NCBI GenBank assembly: GCA_000169075.1
Contig: AAVT01000002.1
Span: 248,001 to 312,000 of the forward strand
DNA length: 64,000 bases
Source of the DNA: a marine gamma proteobacterium HTCC2143
GTDB lineage: Bacteria; Pseudomonadota; Gammaproteobacteria; Pseudomonadales; Dasaniaceae
Reading direction: 5' to 3'
Shown here piece after piece: positions 44,517-53,218 of this stretch; position 1 is the first letter of the stretch, and every line of letters starts with the position of its first letter. Both the position numbers and the translations under genes were made by a program. The notes beneath the pieces are model-generated. The model saw only the letters and a list, made by a program, of their open reading frames with translations, was not told where the DNA came from and did not search any database.

Positions 44517-46532
44517 GTGAGCAACGAGGTTAAAGTCGTATTTACTCCCTCTGGTCGCCGCGGTAATTTCCCCCGCGGTACTCCCTTACTTCATGCTGCT
44601 CGTGTGCTCGGCGTTGATATTGATTCGGTGTGCGGTGGTCGTGGCTTGTGTGGTCGGTGCCAGATACTGTGCACTGAAGGTTCATTTCCCAAGCATCAAG
44701 TGGTTTCAGAAGTCAGCCATCTCTCGCCTTTTACCGAAACCGAACGACGTTACAATCAACGGAAAAAGCCCTTGGCAATCGGTCGACGTTTAAGTTGCCA
44801 TACGCTGCTTGAGGGTGATGTTGTTATTGACGTGCCCGCAGATAGCCAGGTACATCGGCAGGTGGTGAGGAAGGACGCTGAACATCGCGACATCAAACTT
44901 GACCCTGCTACGCGTCTTTACTATGTCGAAGTCGAAGAAGCTGATATGCATAATCCTAAAGGTGACCTACAGCGTTTGCTGGAGGCGTTACAGCGGGATT
45001 GGCAGTTATTAAACATCACCTGCGACACTCACATATTGACCCAGTTACAAGCCGTCCTGCGCGAGGGTAAATGGTCGGTAACGGTGGCGATATACATGCA
45101 GGGAAAAATCACCGCTATTTGGCCGGGGTTTAAGGATCAAGCACTAGGGGTTGCTGTGGATGTAGGTTCAACAACTGTTGCAGCTCATCTTTGTGATCTT
45201 CGCACTGGCGACGTATTGGCAACCGCAAGCATGATGAATCCTCAGATACGTTTCGGTGAAGACCTGATGAGCAGGGTATCGTATGTGATGATGCACCCAC
45301 AGGGGGTTGTGGAAATGACCGCAGCCATCCGTGAATCGATCAACCAATTGATTGCAGAAGCCAGCGCTCAAATCAATTCGACGCCTGCTGACGTTCTTGA
45401 ATTGGTACTCGTGGCAAACCCAATTATGCATCATCTTTTTCTTGGCATTAGCCCGCTAGAGCTTGGGGGGGCGCCGTTTGCTCTGGCTACGGATTCATCG
45501 CTAGACCTTTCTGCAGCGGAGTTGGAGCTTAGTCTTCACCCCGGAGCGAGAGTGTATGTCTTACCCTGTATTGCCGGCCATGTAGGTGCAGATACCGCTG
45601 GTGTCATTTTGTCGGAAGAGCCTCAAGTCGCTAGTGAGATGACCTTACTGGTAGACGTCGGAACCAACGCAGAGATAGTGTTGGGTAATAACCAGCGTTT
45701 GATGGCATGTTCGAGCCCGACGGGCCCGGCTTTTGAAGGTGCCCAAATAAGCTGTGGACAGCGGGCCGCAGCCGGGGCCATTGAGCGGGTGGAAATCAAC
45801 CCCGAAACACTCGAACCGCGATTTAAAGTGATTGGCTGCGAGCTCTGGTCCGACGCACCTGATTTTAGCGATAAGACTGAGGCAGTAGGTATTACCGGTA
45901 TCTGTGGTTCGGGAATCATAGACGTCGTCGCAGAGATGTTCCTAGCGGGTATTATTACCGTTGATGGCGTTATTGATGGTGACTTGATGGAGAAAACCCC
46001 GCGAGTCATTAGCAATGACCGAACATGGTCATATCGACTTCACAGCGGGATTACTGACATAGTGATCACTCAAAATGACGTTCGCCAAATCCAATTAGCA
46101 AAAGCGGCTTTGTATGCCGGTGTAAAACTACTGATGGACAAAATGGGGATTATATCCATTGACCGTATTCGTCTTGCCGGTGCGTTTGGCAGTCACATTG
46201 ATGTTAAACACGCGATGGTATTGGGGTTAATTCCCGATTGTGATTTGGCGAAGGTTTCATCAGCGGGTAATGCCGCCGGTACCGGTGCTCGCATTGCATT
46301 ATTAAACGCGGCCTCACGAACAAACATTGAAACGATCGTGCGCGGTATTGAAAAAATTGAAACTGCAGTGGAAGAAAAATTCCAACAGTATTTTGTTGAA
46401 GCAATGGCTTTTCCCAATAAAACAGATGAGTTTCCACATTTGTTTGAAGTTGTGGCCCGGCCAATCTCCCGAATCATCAGCGGTAGCGCGGGTGATAGTG
46501 GTAAGAGTCGCCGGCGCCGGAGGCGCATCTAG
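44517..46532 (+). CDS. Reductive activator of corrinoid enzymes (ASKHA, DUF4445)
   Basis: About 671 residues from GTG 44517, giving MSNEVKVVFTPSG; an upstream frame from 44415 overlaps the methyltransferase gene and has no domain match. Residues 1-100 are a 2Fe-2S ferredoxin domain with SVCGGRGLCGRCQI and a later LSCHTL, giving the cluster cysteines. Residues 240 onward are an ASKHA ATPase core (DVGSTTVAAHLCDL, LLVDVGTNAEIVLG, SPTGPAFEGA). Such proteins use ATP to reduce inactive Co(II) corrinoid to Co(I). The C-terminus ends KSRRRRRRI, an Arg run shared with the methyltransferase upstream. Confidence 0.9.
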   Translation: MSNEVKVVFTPSGRRGNFPRGTPLLHAARVLGVDIDSVCGGRGLCGRCQILCTEGSFPKHQVVSEVSHLSPFTETERRYNQRKKPLAIGRRLSCHTLLEGDVVIDVPADSQVHRQVVRKDAEHRDIKLDPATRLYYVEVEEADMHNPKGDLQRLLEALQRDWQLLNITCDTHILTQLQAVLREGKWSVTVAIYMQGKITAIWPGFKDQALGVAVDVGSTTVAAHLCDLRTGDVLATASMMNPQIRFGEDLMSRVSYVMMHPQGVVEMTAAIRESINQLIAEASAQINSTPADVLELVLVANPIMHHLFLGISPLELGGAPFALATDSSLDLSAAELELSLHPGARVYVLPCIAGHVGADTAGVILSEEPQVASEMTLLVDVGTNAEIVLGNNQRLMACSSPTGPAFEGAQISCGQRAAAGAIERVEINPETLEPRFKVIGCELWSDAPDFSDKTEAVGITGICGSGIIDVVAEMFLAGIITVDGVIDGDLMEKTPRVISNDRTWSYRLHSGITDIVITQNDVRQIQLAKAALYAGVKLLMDKMGIISIDRIRLAGAFGSHIDVKHAMVLGLIPDCDLAKVSSAGNAAGTGARIALLNAASRTNIETIVRGIEKIETAVEEKFQQYFVEAMAFPNKTDEFPHLFEVVARPISRIISGSAGDSGKSRRRRRRI

Positions 46533-46660
46533 GAACTCTGCTGGATGGTTACTGACCAGCGGGTTAGCTGGTTCTGCTTGTTATCTTGCTTGCCTCACGG
46601 AAGCTCCCTATAGTGTCGGTCAATTAATCCTCTAACTTGACTGACAATGGAGATGAACAA

Positions 46661-47929
46661 TTGCAGACAACTACCAGCACGGCTGCTCGTCGATATTTTG
46701 AACTGGGCGTTATTGTCGTTGCGGCAGGCGCTATTTATCCACTACTGTATCTACGACAAAACTTCGAAGTATCGATTCTGGAATCCTTTGGTATAACTTT
46801 GACGCAGCTAAGTCAGTGTTACGCGATGTTAGGGGTGATTTTTGTCGTCACTTACTTGCCTAGTGGCTGGCTGACCGATCGTGTATCACCTCGGGTACTG
46901 TTAACTTTTTCACTGGCGACAACGGGATTACTAGGACTGTGGTTTTCCACGATGCCCTCTTTTGCCATGTTGCAGGTTATTTTTGCAGGTTGGGGTATTA
47001 CTACCGGTTTAACGTTTTGGTCCGCGCATATTAAGGCGGTGACTCTGCTCGCTGATTCGAAGGAGCAGGGGCGCTTCTTTGGTATTCTCGATGGTGGTCG
47101 CGGCTTGTTTGAAGCACTCTTAGCAACGATTGCCGTTGCCTGGTTTGCCTATGCAATCGAGTCTCAAGGTGATTCAACGCGGCAGGCCTTATTGGAAGTC
47201 ATTTATCTCTATGTGGCGGTATTACTAACACTGGCGCCTGTTGTTTATATTGCGCTGGATGATTTAAAACCTGATAACGAGGAGCAAGCCACTGGAACTC
47301 ATCTTAAAAGTGATAAAAGTCATTTTCTCACCGACCTTAAGAGCATTTTGAAAAATCCGGAAATATGGCTGTGTGCGACGATTATCATTTGTGGTTATCA
47401 GTTATTTTGGGCGACTTATTCATTTTCAGGCTACCTTCAAAATACTTTTGGTATGACGGCGGTTGCCGTCGGTTCAATAACGGTGGCCAAGCTATGGATG
47501 CGGCCTATTGGCGCTGCAGCGGCGGGTTTTGCCGGTGACTTTTTCGATCGTCAACATGTACTAACGATACTATTGGTCTTGGCGTCGGCCTCGCTGGCAA
47601 GTATCGCTTTTTTGCCCGATATCGCAGGCGCATTTTTGGTGCTCGGTATTGTGTTGTTAATCGGACTTCTGACCTACGCGGTTCGGGGTGTCTTCTGGTC
47701 AACGCTTGATAGTTGCAACGTTCCCAATCGTATTAAGGGGTTAGCTATTGGCGTTATTTCGCTGGTTGGTTATTCCCCTGATATCTATCTCCCGCTATTG
47801 AATTCGGCGTTGTTAGAGGCATATCCTGGCCGCACAGGATATGCCATTTATTTTGTTGGGTTATCTGTGATGGGGCTATTCGGTGCTTTAGCAGCATGGC
47901 AACTGGGTCGCAGAATTCGCGCGCGGTAG
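46661..47929 (+). CDS. MFS transporter
   Basis: 422 residues from TTG 46661, supported by GGAG eight bases before it; the earlier TTG 46637 has no ribosome-binding site. About twelve membrane segments and the MFS-type loop GWLTDRVSPRVLLTFS between helices two and three (about 70-85) are visible. The substrate is unknown. It follows the corrinoid operon by 128 bp and precedes a PaaK-like ligase and a crotonase by 187 bp, so it may import the acid those enzymes activate. Confidence 0.84.
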   Translation: MQTTTSTAARRYFELGVIVVAAGAIYPLLYLRQNFEVSILESFGITLTQLSQCYAMLGVIFVVTYLPSGWLTDRVSPRVLLTFSLATTGLLGLWFSTMPSFAMLQVIFAGWGITTGLTFWSAHIKAVTLLADSKEQGRFFGILDGGRGLFEALLATIAVAWFAYAIESQGDSTRQALLEVIYLYVAVLLTLAPVVYIALDDLKPDNEEQATGTHLKSDKSHFLTDLKSILKNPEIWLCATIIICGYQLFWATYSFSGYLQNTFGMTAVAVGSITVAKLWMRPIGAAAAGFAGDFFDRQHVLTILLVLASASLASIAFLPDIAGAFLVLGIVLLIGLLTYAVRGVFWSTLDSCNVPNRIKGLAIGVISLVGYSPDIYLPLLNSALLEAYPGRTGYAIYFVGLSVMGLFGALAAWQLGRRIRAR

Positions 47930-48116
47930 CGGGGTGAGAGTTTTGTCTATCCATAGAGCCACACATTTTGGGCTGACGAGTATCCAGTAGATTAGTCGTA
48001 AAAAAGCAGCAAGTATTGCATCGACTCGTTGATAACTTGCAATTTTAATATCAAAAAAAACAGCGCAGTAACCGGCTATAGCAAATAGATATTAAATGTA
48101 CGATGGAAGAGTAGCT

Positions 48117-49475
48117 ATGAAATTATGGAATCCGCAGGCAGAGAACTTGAGTCGGGCCGAACTTCGCACGATCCAATTTGAAAAACTCAAGACACTGGTA
48201 ACACGTGTGGAAACATTGTCGCCTTATTACCGTGATAAATTTAAGCGAGCTGGCGTTTCTGCTGCTAGTTTGAAGTCACTGGACCATTATCAAGACTTTC
48301 CGTTTTTTGATAAGGACGAAGAGCGTTTAAGCCAGGCGCGTTCAAAAGAAGAGCTCGGTCATCCGTTGGGAATGCATATCACCTGTGACAGGCAATTAGT
48401 CAATCGAATTTCATCGTCGTCAGGCACCACCGGCTCGCCAACCTTTAGTGGTTTTTCAAAATTCGACCGAGAGTTAGCAGCGGAAAATACCTCTCGAGGT
48501 ATGGTTCGTATGGGCATTGAGCCAGGTGATGTGGTTTTACATGCCTCGGTCATTTCTATGTGGATAGCGGGTATGCCAGCGATTGATTCGATGATGGCTT
48601 ATGGCGCGTGTGTCGTTCCGGTGGGAGCGCTCAGTGGGGTAGAGCGGGTTGGTCAAATTGCCGATGAAGTGAGGCCTCGGATGATTCGGACCACGGTATC
48701 ATTTGCTCGGCATCTGGCCAAAACGATGGAAGATAAATGTGGTATTGACCCAAAAACGTTGGGTATTGAAAAAGTGGTAGTAACGGGAGAGCCGGGTGGC
48801 TCAATTCCTGAAATCTATTCCGAAATTGAAGCAGGTTTTGGAGGTGCGCTGGTTTACGACAACATGGGGGCCACTGGTTGCCATAGTCCCTGTGGTGTTT
48901 CCTGTGAAGAGCATGCCGGTATTCACTTTTATGCGGAAGACAATGCTTATTTTGAAATTGTTGACCCAAAAACCGGCAAGTTACTTCCTATTGAGGATGG
49001 TGTAGAAGGTGAAATTATATTTACCGGGTTGGAGCGTGAGTGTGGTCCTTTATTGCGCTGGCGAGATAAAGACATTATCCGGATAACAACGACACCCTGT
49101 AAATGTGGCCGGCCCGGTGTGCGCATGCAATTTAAAGGCAGAGTTGACGATATGTTGCTGGTGAAGGGCGTCAACGTTTTCCCGAATGCGGTGCGCGATA
49201 TTGTGAATAAACATTCTGCCCAGACCACCGGAAATATCCGCATCATGTTGCCTGAGCCGGGGCCAGTAGCAGCGCCGCCTATACGTGTGCTGGTCGAAAC
49301 GCATCAGCGCCTTCAGGGCGCTGCTGATGTTGCACTGTGCAAAGAATTAAGTGAACTCGTTCATCATCATCTAAGGTTTCGTGCAAAGATAGAACTGCAA
49401 GCCGAAGGTGTTTTCCAAGTTCAAACGGGTGCGACCGGGAAATCAAAACTTGTTGAAATAATCGGAGACCTGTAA
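48117..49475 (+). CDS. PaaK-like (phenylacetate-CoA ligase family) acyl-CoA ligase
   Basis: 452 residues from ATG 48117 with GGAAGAG upstream. The adenylation motif SSSGTTGSPTFSGFS is near residues 98-112, YDNMGATGCHSPC near 240-252 and LLRWRDKDIIRITTTPCKCGRPGVRM near 310-335 hold the family's P-loop, metal-cysteine and hinge stations. It activates a carboxylic acid as a CoA thioester. A crotonase gene starts directly after its stop. With the MFS gene upstream this looks like a small acid uptake and activation operon. The acid is not known. Confidence 0.85.
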   Translation: MKLWNPQAENLSRAELRTIQFEKLKTLVTRVETLSPYYRDKFKRAGVSAASLKSLDHYQDFPFFDKDEERLSQARSKEELGHPLGMHITCDRQLVNRISSSSGTTGSPTFSGFSKFDRELAAENTSRGMVRMGIEPGDVVLHASVISMWIAGMPAIDSMMAYGACVVPVGALSGVERVGQIADEVRPRMIRTTVSFARHLAKTMEDKCGIDPKTLGIEKVVVTGEPGGSIPEIYSEIEAGFGGALVYDNMGATGCHSPCGVSCEEHAGIHFYAEDNAYFEIVDPKTGKLLPIEDGVEGEIIFTGLERECGPLLRWRDKDIIRITTTPCKCGRPGVRMQFKGRVDDMLLVKGVNVFPNAVRDIVNKHSAQTTGNIRIMLPEPGPVAAPPIRVLVETHQRLQGAADVALCKELSELVHHHLRFRAKIELQAEGVFQVQTGATGKSKLVEIIGDL

Positions 49476-50258
49476 ATGACGCGCTTCCACGATAGAGTCA
49501 CACTTGAGCGACGTGGCCGGGTTGCACTAATCCTGCTGGACCGACCTGAGAGACTTAATGCTTTCGACGGTGAATTGTATCAAGGGTTAAACGAAGCACT
49601 GCATACATTTAGGGATGATGTTGAGCTATGGGCAGCTGTTATTGGCTCGTCATCAAGCAGGGCTTTTTCTGCGGGTGTTGATATTAAAGCATTAAATGCC
49701 CATGCGGAGGCGGGTAGGTTACAAGGGGTCGGTGGCCTCGATATTGACGGCAATATGTTTACCAATAAGCCTATGATTGCAGCGGTTGAAGGCCATTGTG
49801 TTGGCGAAGGGGTTAACCTCGCATTGGGCTGTGATTTGATCATTGCTGACGAGAGTGCAAAGTTTGCCATATCCGAAATTCGAATTGGTACCAACCCGAT
49901 TGATATTCCGATTAAACTCTCGAAAAAAATGGGTTACACAAAAGCGTTTGCCTTTCTTAACCCGGGCACACCTAAAGATGCTTATTGGTGCGAGAGGGCT
50001 GGCTTGGTAGAGCAGGTTGCAGAATTGGGGCAAGCTCAGCAGGTAGCGCTTGAATTCGCTGAAGGACTGTGCCGCGACTGCGCACCGTTAGCTGTGCGAG
50101 CCCAAAAAGAAACCCTTTGGCGAGCGGTTTTTGAAAGTGAAGAGTCCGCTAAAGAACAAGGTCTTGAGGCGAGAACGGCGATGCGAAAATCGAATGATTA
50201 TCGTGAGGGACTGATTGCTTTCTCAGAGAAACGTAGCCCCAAATTCGACGGTAACTAG
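49476..50258 (+). CDS. Enoyl-CoA hydratase/isomerase family protein
   Basis: 260-residue crotonase. Oxyanion-hole segments SRAFSAGVDIKAL (about 60-72) and AAVEGHCVGEGVNLALGCD (about 105-123) are clear. It begins at the base after the ligase stop codon, so both are made from one message. It probably hydrates, isomerises or otherwise reshapes the CoA thioester made by the PaaK-like ligase. The pair resembles CaiC/CaiD only in general logic and not in ligase family. Confidence 0.86.
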   Translation: MTRFHDRVTLERRGRVALILLDRPERLNAFDGELYQGLNEALHTFRDDVELWAAVIGSSSSRAFSAGVDIKALNAHAEAGRLQGVGGLDIDGNMFTNKPMIAAVEGHCVGEGVNLALGCDLIIADESAKFAISEIRIGTNPIDIPIKLSKKMGYTKAFAFLNPGTPKDAYWCERAGLVEQVAELGQAQQVALEFAEGLCRDCAPLAVRAQKETLWRAVFESEESAKEQGLEARTAMRKSNDYREGLIAFSEKRSPKFDGN

Positions 50259-50361
50259 AAAGACGTTTGTGACCGAACAGTCGGACGGTGGTCTTGCTAA
50301 GGCGATGTAACGTTATGATTATACCGCTAAAAACGCAGGCATCGCCCTGAGAGCAATTCTG

Positions 50362-50832
50362 TCATGGATAATAAATTTTATATTGAGACCGTTCGTAAGG
50401 TATAAGGTCATACTTGGTTTCAAGGAATGTGACTAAATTAGTCAGTTCTGTGACAGTCATCGTATCGTTGTAATTTCGCATTACCGATTTCCCGTCGGCA
50501 AACACTTTATCCCGTTCATAGCCTTCAGCGACTTTATGTGACGGGTTAATAACGGATGTTAATAGCTCGGCATAGGTTATTGTCCGGCTAACGCCGCCCC
50601 CGAGTTTAATTGGTTTTTCGATCTGCTGATCACTAGCCAGATTTTCAATACCCTTAAGCGTATGACAGGCAAGGCAGTTAGACTCAAGAAAAACGGCTCT
50701 TCCTTTATCAACGTCGCCAACGGGGAAGCTAAATCCTCTCGCAGACATAGCGCCAGAATCACAGCCTGTCAGAAAAAAGGCTGCGGCTACTGCTACTACA
50801 GCTGCTTTTATTATAGAGTTATATACACTCAT
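50362..50832 (-). CDS. c-type cytochrome lipoprotein (SoxX-like)
   Basis: 156 residues with a lipoprotein signal ending FLTGC (Cys24) and a single heme motif CLACH (Cys53, Cys56, His57). A methionine in KSVMRNYNDTM may be the second axial ligand. It is a membrane-anchored periplasmic electron carrier. SoxX-type length and features are noted, but no thiosulfate-oxidation genes are here. The start has GGAGA upstream. An FNR/Anr-like box at 50897-50910 suggests control by oxygen level. Confidence 0.84.
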   Translation of the reverse strand: MSVYNSIIKAAVVAVAAAFFLTGCDSGAMSARGFSFPVGDVDKGRAVFLESNCLACHTLKGIENLASDQQIEKPIKLGGGVSRTITYAELLTSVINPSHKVAEGYERDKVFADGKSVMRNYNDTMTVTELTNLVTFLETKYDLIPYERSQYKIYYP

Positions 50833-50896
50833 CGTTGTCTCCTACTGAGAAGTTAACAGTTACGCGTTAATGATAACTCGCTGATAAATAGGATGA

Positions 50897-50910
50897 TTGA
50901 TTTGCGTCAA
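50897..50910 (-). promoter_or_regulatory. FNR/Anr-like box before the cytochrome gene
   Basis: TTGATTTGCGTCAA matches nine of the ten conserved bases of TTGAT-N4-ATCAA. On the minus strand a TATCAT hexamer follows 21 bases after the box, close to the spacing of class II FNR promoters. The box is 65-78 bases before the ATG. Confidence 0.55.
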
Positions 50911-50958
50911 TAAGTCAGTCATTTTAAGAGCTTGATCGTACACATAGCGTATTTACCG

Positions 50959-52914
50959 TTATTTATTTGGCTTGGATACACCCAGTAATGCTTTAACCTG
51001 CGGCCCGTCTAAACTCTCATGTTCGAGCAAAGAATTTGCAAGCAACGTCAATTTAGCAATGTGGTATTCCAGCCGTCGTGCGCATTTTTTCTCACAATCC
51101 GAAATCAGCTGATTAACTGCTTCATCGATCATTTGTGCAGAATATTCGCTGTACTTCTTAGGCTCGGATATTTCTCTTCCCAAAAACGGATGCTCTTCAC
51201 TTTGCTGTAAATTTACCGCACCGATTCGATCATTCATTCCCCATTGCGTAACCATTTGTCGAGCGAGACCGGTGGCATTTTTCAGGTCGTCAGCAGCTCC
51301 GGAGCTGACTTCATCGTAATGCAATTTTTCAGCGACTCTACCACCTAACATAATAGTTATTTTTTCTTCTAAATATCCCTGAGTGTAGTTATGCATATCC
51401 TCGGCAGGCATTTGTTCAGTCATGCCTAATGATCGTCCGTGGCGTATGATCGACACCTTACTGATGGGGTCTGCTTGAGGGGAAAAGTAGGCCGTCAGTG
51501 TGTGTCCGGCTTCGTGATAGGCTACGCGCTCTCGTTCCTTGTCGGAAAGAATCTCACCCTGAGTCGCTCCCATAATGATTTTTTCGCGGGCCTCGGAAAA
51601 ATCTTCCATGCAGACGATTTTGGCATTGTTTCGGGCGGCCCTAAGAGCCGCTTCATTAACGAGATTTGCCAAATCAGCACCAGAAAATCCGACTGTTTTT
51701 GCCGCGATGGACTCACAGTCAACATCGTCGGCCAGTGGCACCTTGCGAGTATGAACCATGAGAATATCCATTCTGGCATTACGCCCAGGTAATTCCAGTA
51801 TCAGTTTACGATCAAAGCGGCCTGGTCTCAGCAGTGCGGGGTCCAGAACATCTGGGCGATTAGTGGCTGCCAGCACAACAACTGCCTCGTCGGGAGAGAA
51901 GCCGTCCATTTCCGCAAGAATTTGATTTAACGTTTGCTCACGTTCGTCATTACCGCCTCCAAGTCCTGTGCCGCGTATACGGCCAACCGAGTCGATTTCA
52001 TCGATGAAAATCAGGGCAGGTGCTTGTTTACGCGCATTGTTAAACATATCTCGCACTCTGGATGCTCCAACACCGACAAACATTTCAATGAATTCAGAAC
52101 CACTGACACTAAAAAATGGCACCCCGGCTTCGCCGGCCGTCGCTCTAGCCAATAATGTTTTTCCACAGCCCGGAGGACCCATCATTAAGATTCCTTTAGG
52201 CATCTTTGCACCTAATTCTCGATAATGTGCCGGCTCTTTTAGGAAACTAATAATTTCTTGTAGATCTTGCTTAGCACTTTCCAGTCCGGCGACATCACTG
52301 TAACGAGCGGTGATATTTGAGGCTTCGAAATGTTTCGCTCTGGATTTGGAAAATCCAAAAGCACCATCACCACCGGCACCGCCGATAGATTTTCGTACCA
52401 TTTTGCTGCTGTAAATGAAAAAAGCGATCAATACCAGCCAAGGGGCTATGCTTAAAACAATGGATATCCATAGTGGTGTGGTGGCGGCAATCGATTGAAT
52501 TGCAACCTGTTTCGATTCGAGCAGTGTGAGTAGCTCCGTATCGCCAAATGATGGGACGATAGTCCTAAAGCGTTGATGAATGTTAGCAGGCTTATCTTCA
52601 TCACTAATACCGATCCGAAACGATCCGTTAATCTCGGACTCCTTCACCGATATTTGTTCGATGTTGTCGCTGATCAACTCTTGCTTAAAGTCCGAGTACG
52701 GAATTGAATGGTAGGGCTGCGTAGTGACGTTAGTCCACAGATACATGAGTGAAGAAACCACCAGCACCCAAGTCAAAACATTCATCAACATTTGCGGTCC
52801 GGTGGGTACGGGGGGGGTATCGGCACCGGGTGTCTCGTTGGGTACTGGGTCAGCGGCGTTCTTCACCATTTTGTCGTGTTGCATAAGCCGGTGTACCCGT
52901 TCATCGCGAGGCAT
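50959..52914 (-). CDS. ftsH: Accessory FtsH-type AAA+ metalloprotease
   Basis: 651 residues. Two membrane helices (about 43-60 and 148-168) bracket a periplasmic domain. The AAA+ core has Walker A GPPGCGKT (246-253), pore FVGVGA (279-284), DEID and RPGRFDRK (about 363-370). The protease site is HEAGH (467-471). It degrades membrane and some soluble proteins. The N-terminus is longer than in housekeeping FtsH (about 42 polar residues before the first helix). The gene neighbours are not the usual rrmJ-folP set, so this is likely a second, stress-related copy. It shares a message with the small coiled-coil gene 43 bp upstream. Confidence 0.9.
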   Translation of the reverse strand: MPRDERVHRLMQHDKMVKNAADPVPNETPGADTPPVPTGPQMLMNVLTWVLVVSSLMYLWTNVTTQPYHSIPYSDFKQELISDNIEQISVKESEINGSFRIGISDEDKPANIHQRFRTIVPSFGDTELLTLLESKQVAIQSIAATTPLWISIVLSIAPWLVLIAFFIYSSKMVRKSIGGAGGDGAFGFSKSRAKHFEASNITARYSDVAGLESAKQDLQEIISFLKEPAHYRELGAKMPKGILMMGPPGCGKTLLARATAGEAGVPFFSVSGSEFIEMFVGVGASRVRDMFNNARKQAPALIFIDEIDSVGRIRGTGLGGGNDEREQTLNQILAEMDGFSPDEAVVVLAATNRPDVLDPALLRPGRFDRKLILELPGRNARMDILMVHTRKVPLADDVDCESIAAKTVGFSGADLANLVNEAALRAARNNAKIVCMEDFSEAREKIIMGATQGEILSDKERERVAYHEAGHTLTAYFSPQADPISKVSIIRHGRSLGMTEQMPAEDMHNYTQGYLEEKITIMLGGRVAEKLHYDEVSSGAADDLKNATGLARQMVTQWGMNDRIGAVNLQQSEEHPFLGREISEPKKYSEYSAQMIDEAVNQLISDCEKKCARRLEYHIAKLTLLANSLLEHESLDGPQVKALLGVSKPNK

Positions 52915-52957
52915 GTCTCAAAACCCTTGTTGGCGATTGCCAGTCAAATGAGGCGGG

Positions 52958-53218
52958 TTATAGTGCTTTTTTGATTTTTCGATAACCCGCTGCTAACTCG
53001 GACCCAAGCAGGGATGTTGCAGAGTGAATGTCTTCGACGACGGGGTCGACTTCTTGCTGTAAATGGTGACACTTCGCCGTAAAATCCTCCCATTTGCGTT
53101 CTAAATCTTCCCATTCGTCACGCACCTCCATGTTGGCTAAGTGAATTCGGACATTGAGCTCGTCACGCTGCATTTTTACTAAGTCTAATGTGTTTTTAAT
53201 CGTCTCTTTGGCACTCAT
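52958..53218 (-). CDS. Small helical coiled-coil protein upstream of FtsH
   Basis: 86 residues, almost wholly helical, rich in Glu, Lys and Trp (DEWEDLERKWEDF). No signal peptide and no family I can name. It shares a strand and a 43-bp gap with the accessory ftsH gene, and an FNR/Anr-like box lies about 96 bp before its start. It may be an adaptor or modulator of the protease. Such small partners are suspected but not shown here. Confidence 0.75.
   Translation of the reverse strand: MSAKETIKNTLDLVKMQRDELNVRIHLANMEVRDEWEDLERKWEDFTAKCHHLQQEVDPVVEDIHSATSLLGSELAAGYRKIKKAL

Noticed and set aside
50301..50346. Seven-base inverted repeat GGCGATG/CATCGCC between crotonase and cytochrome genes
   Set aside because: The loop is about 32 bases and no T-run follows on either strand, so I do not call a terminator.
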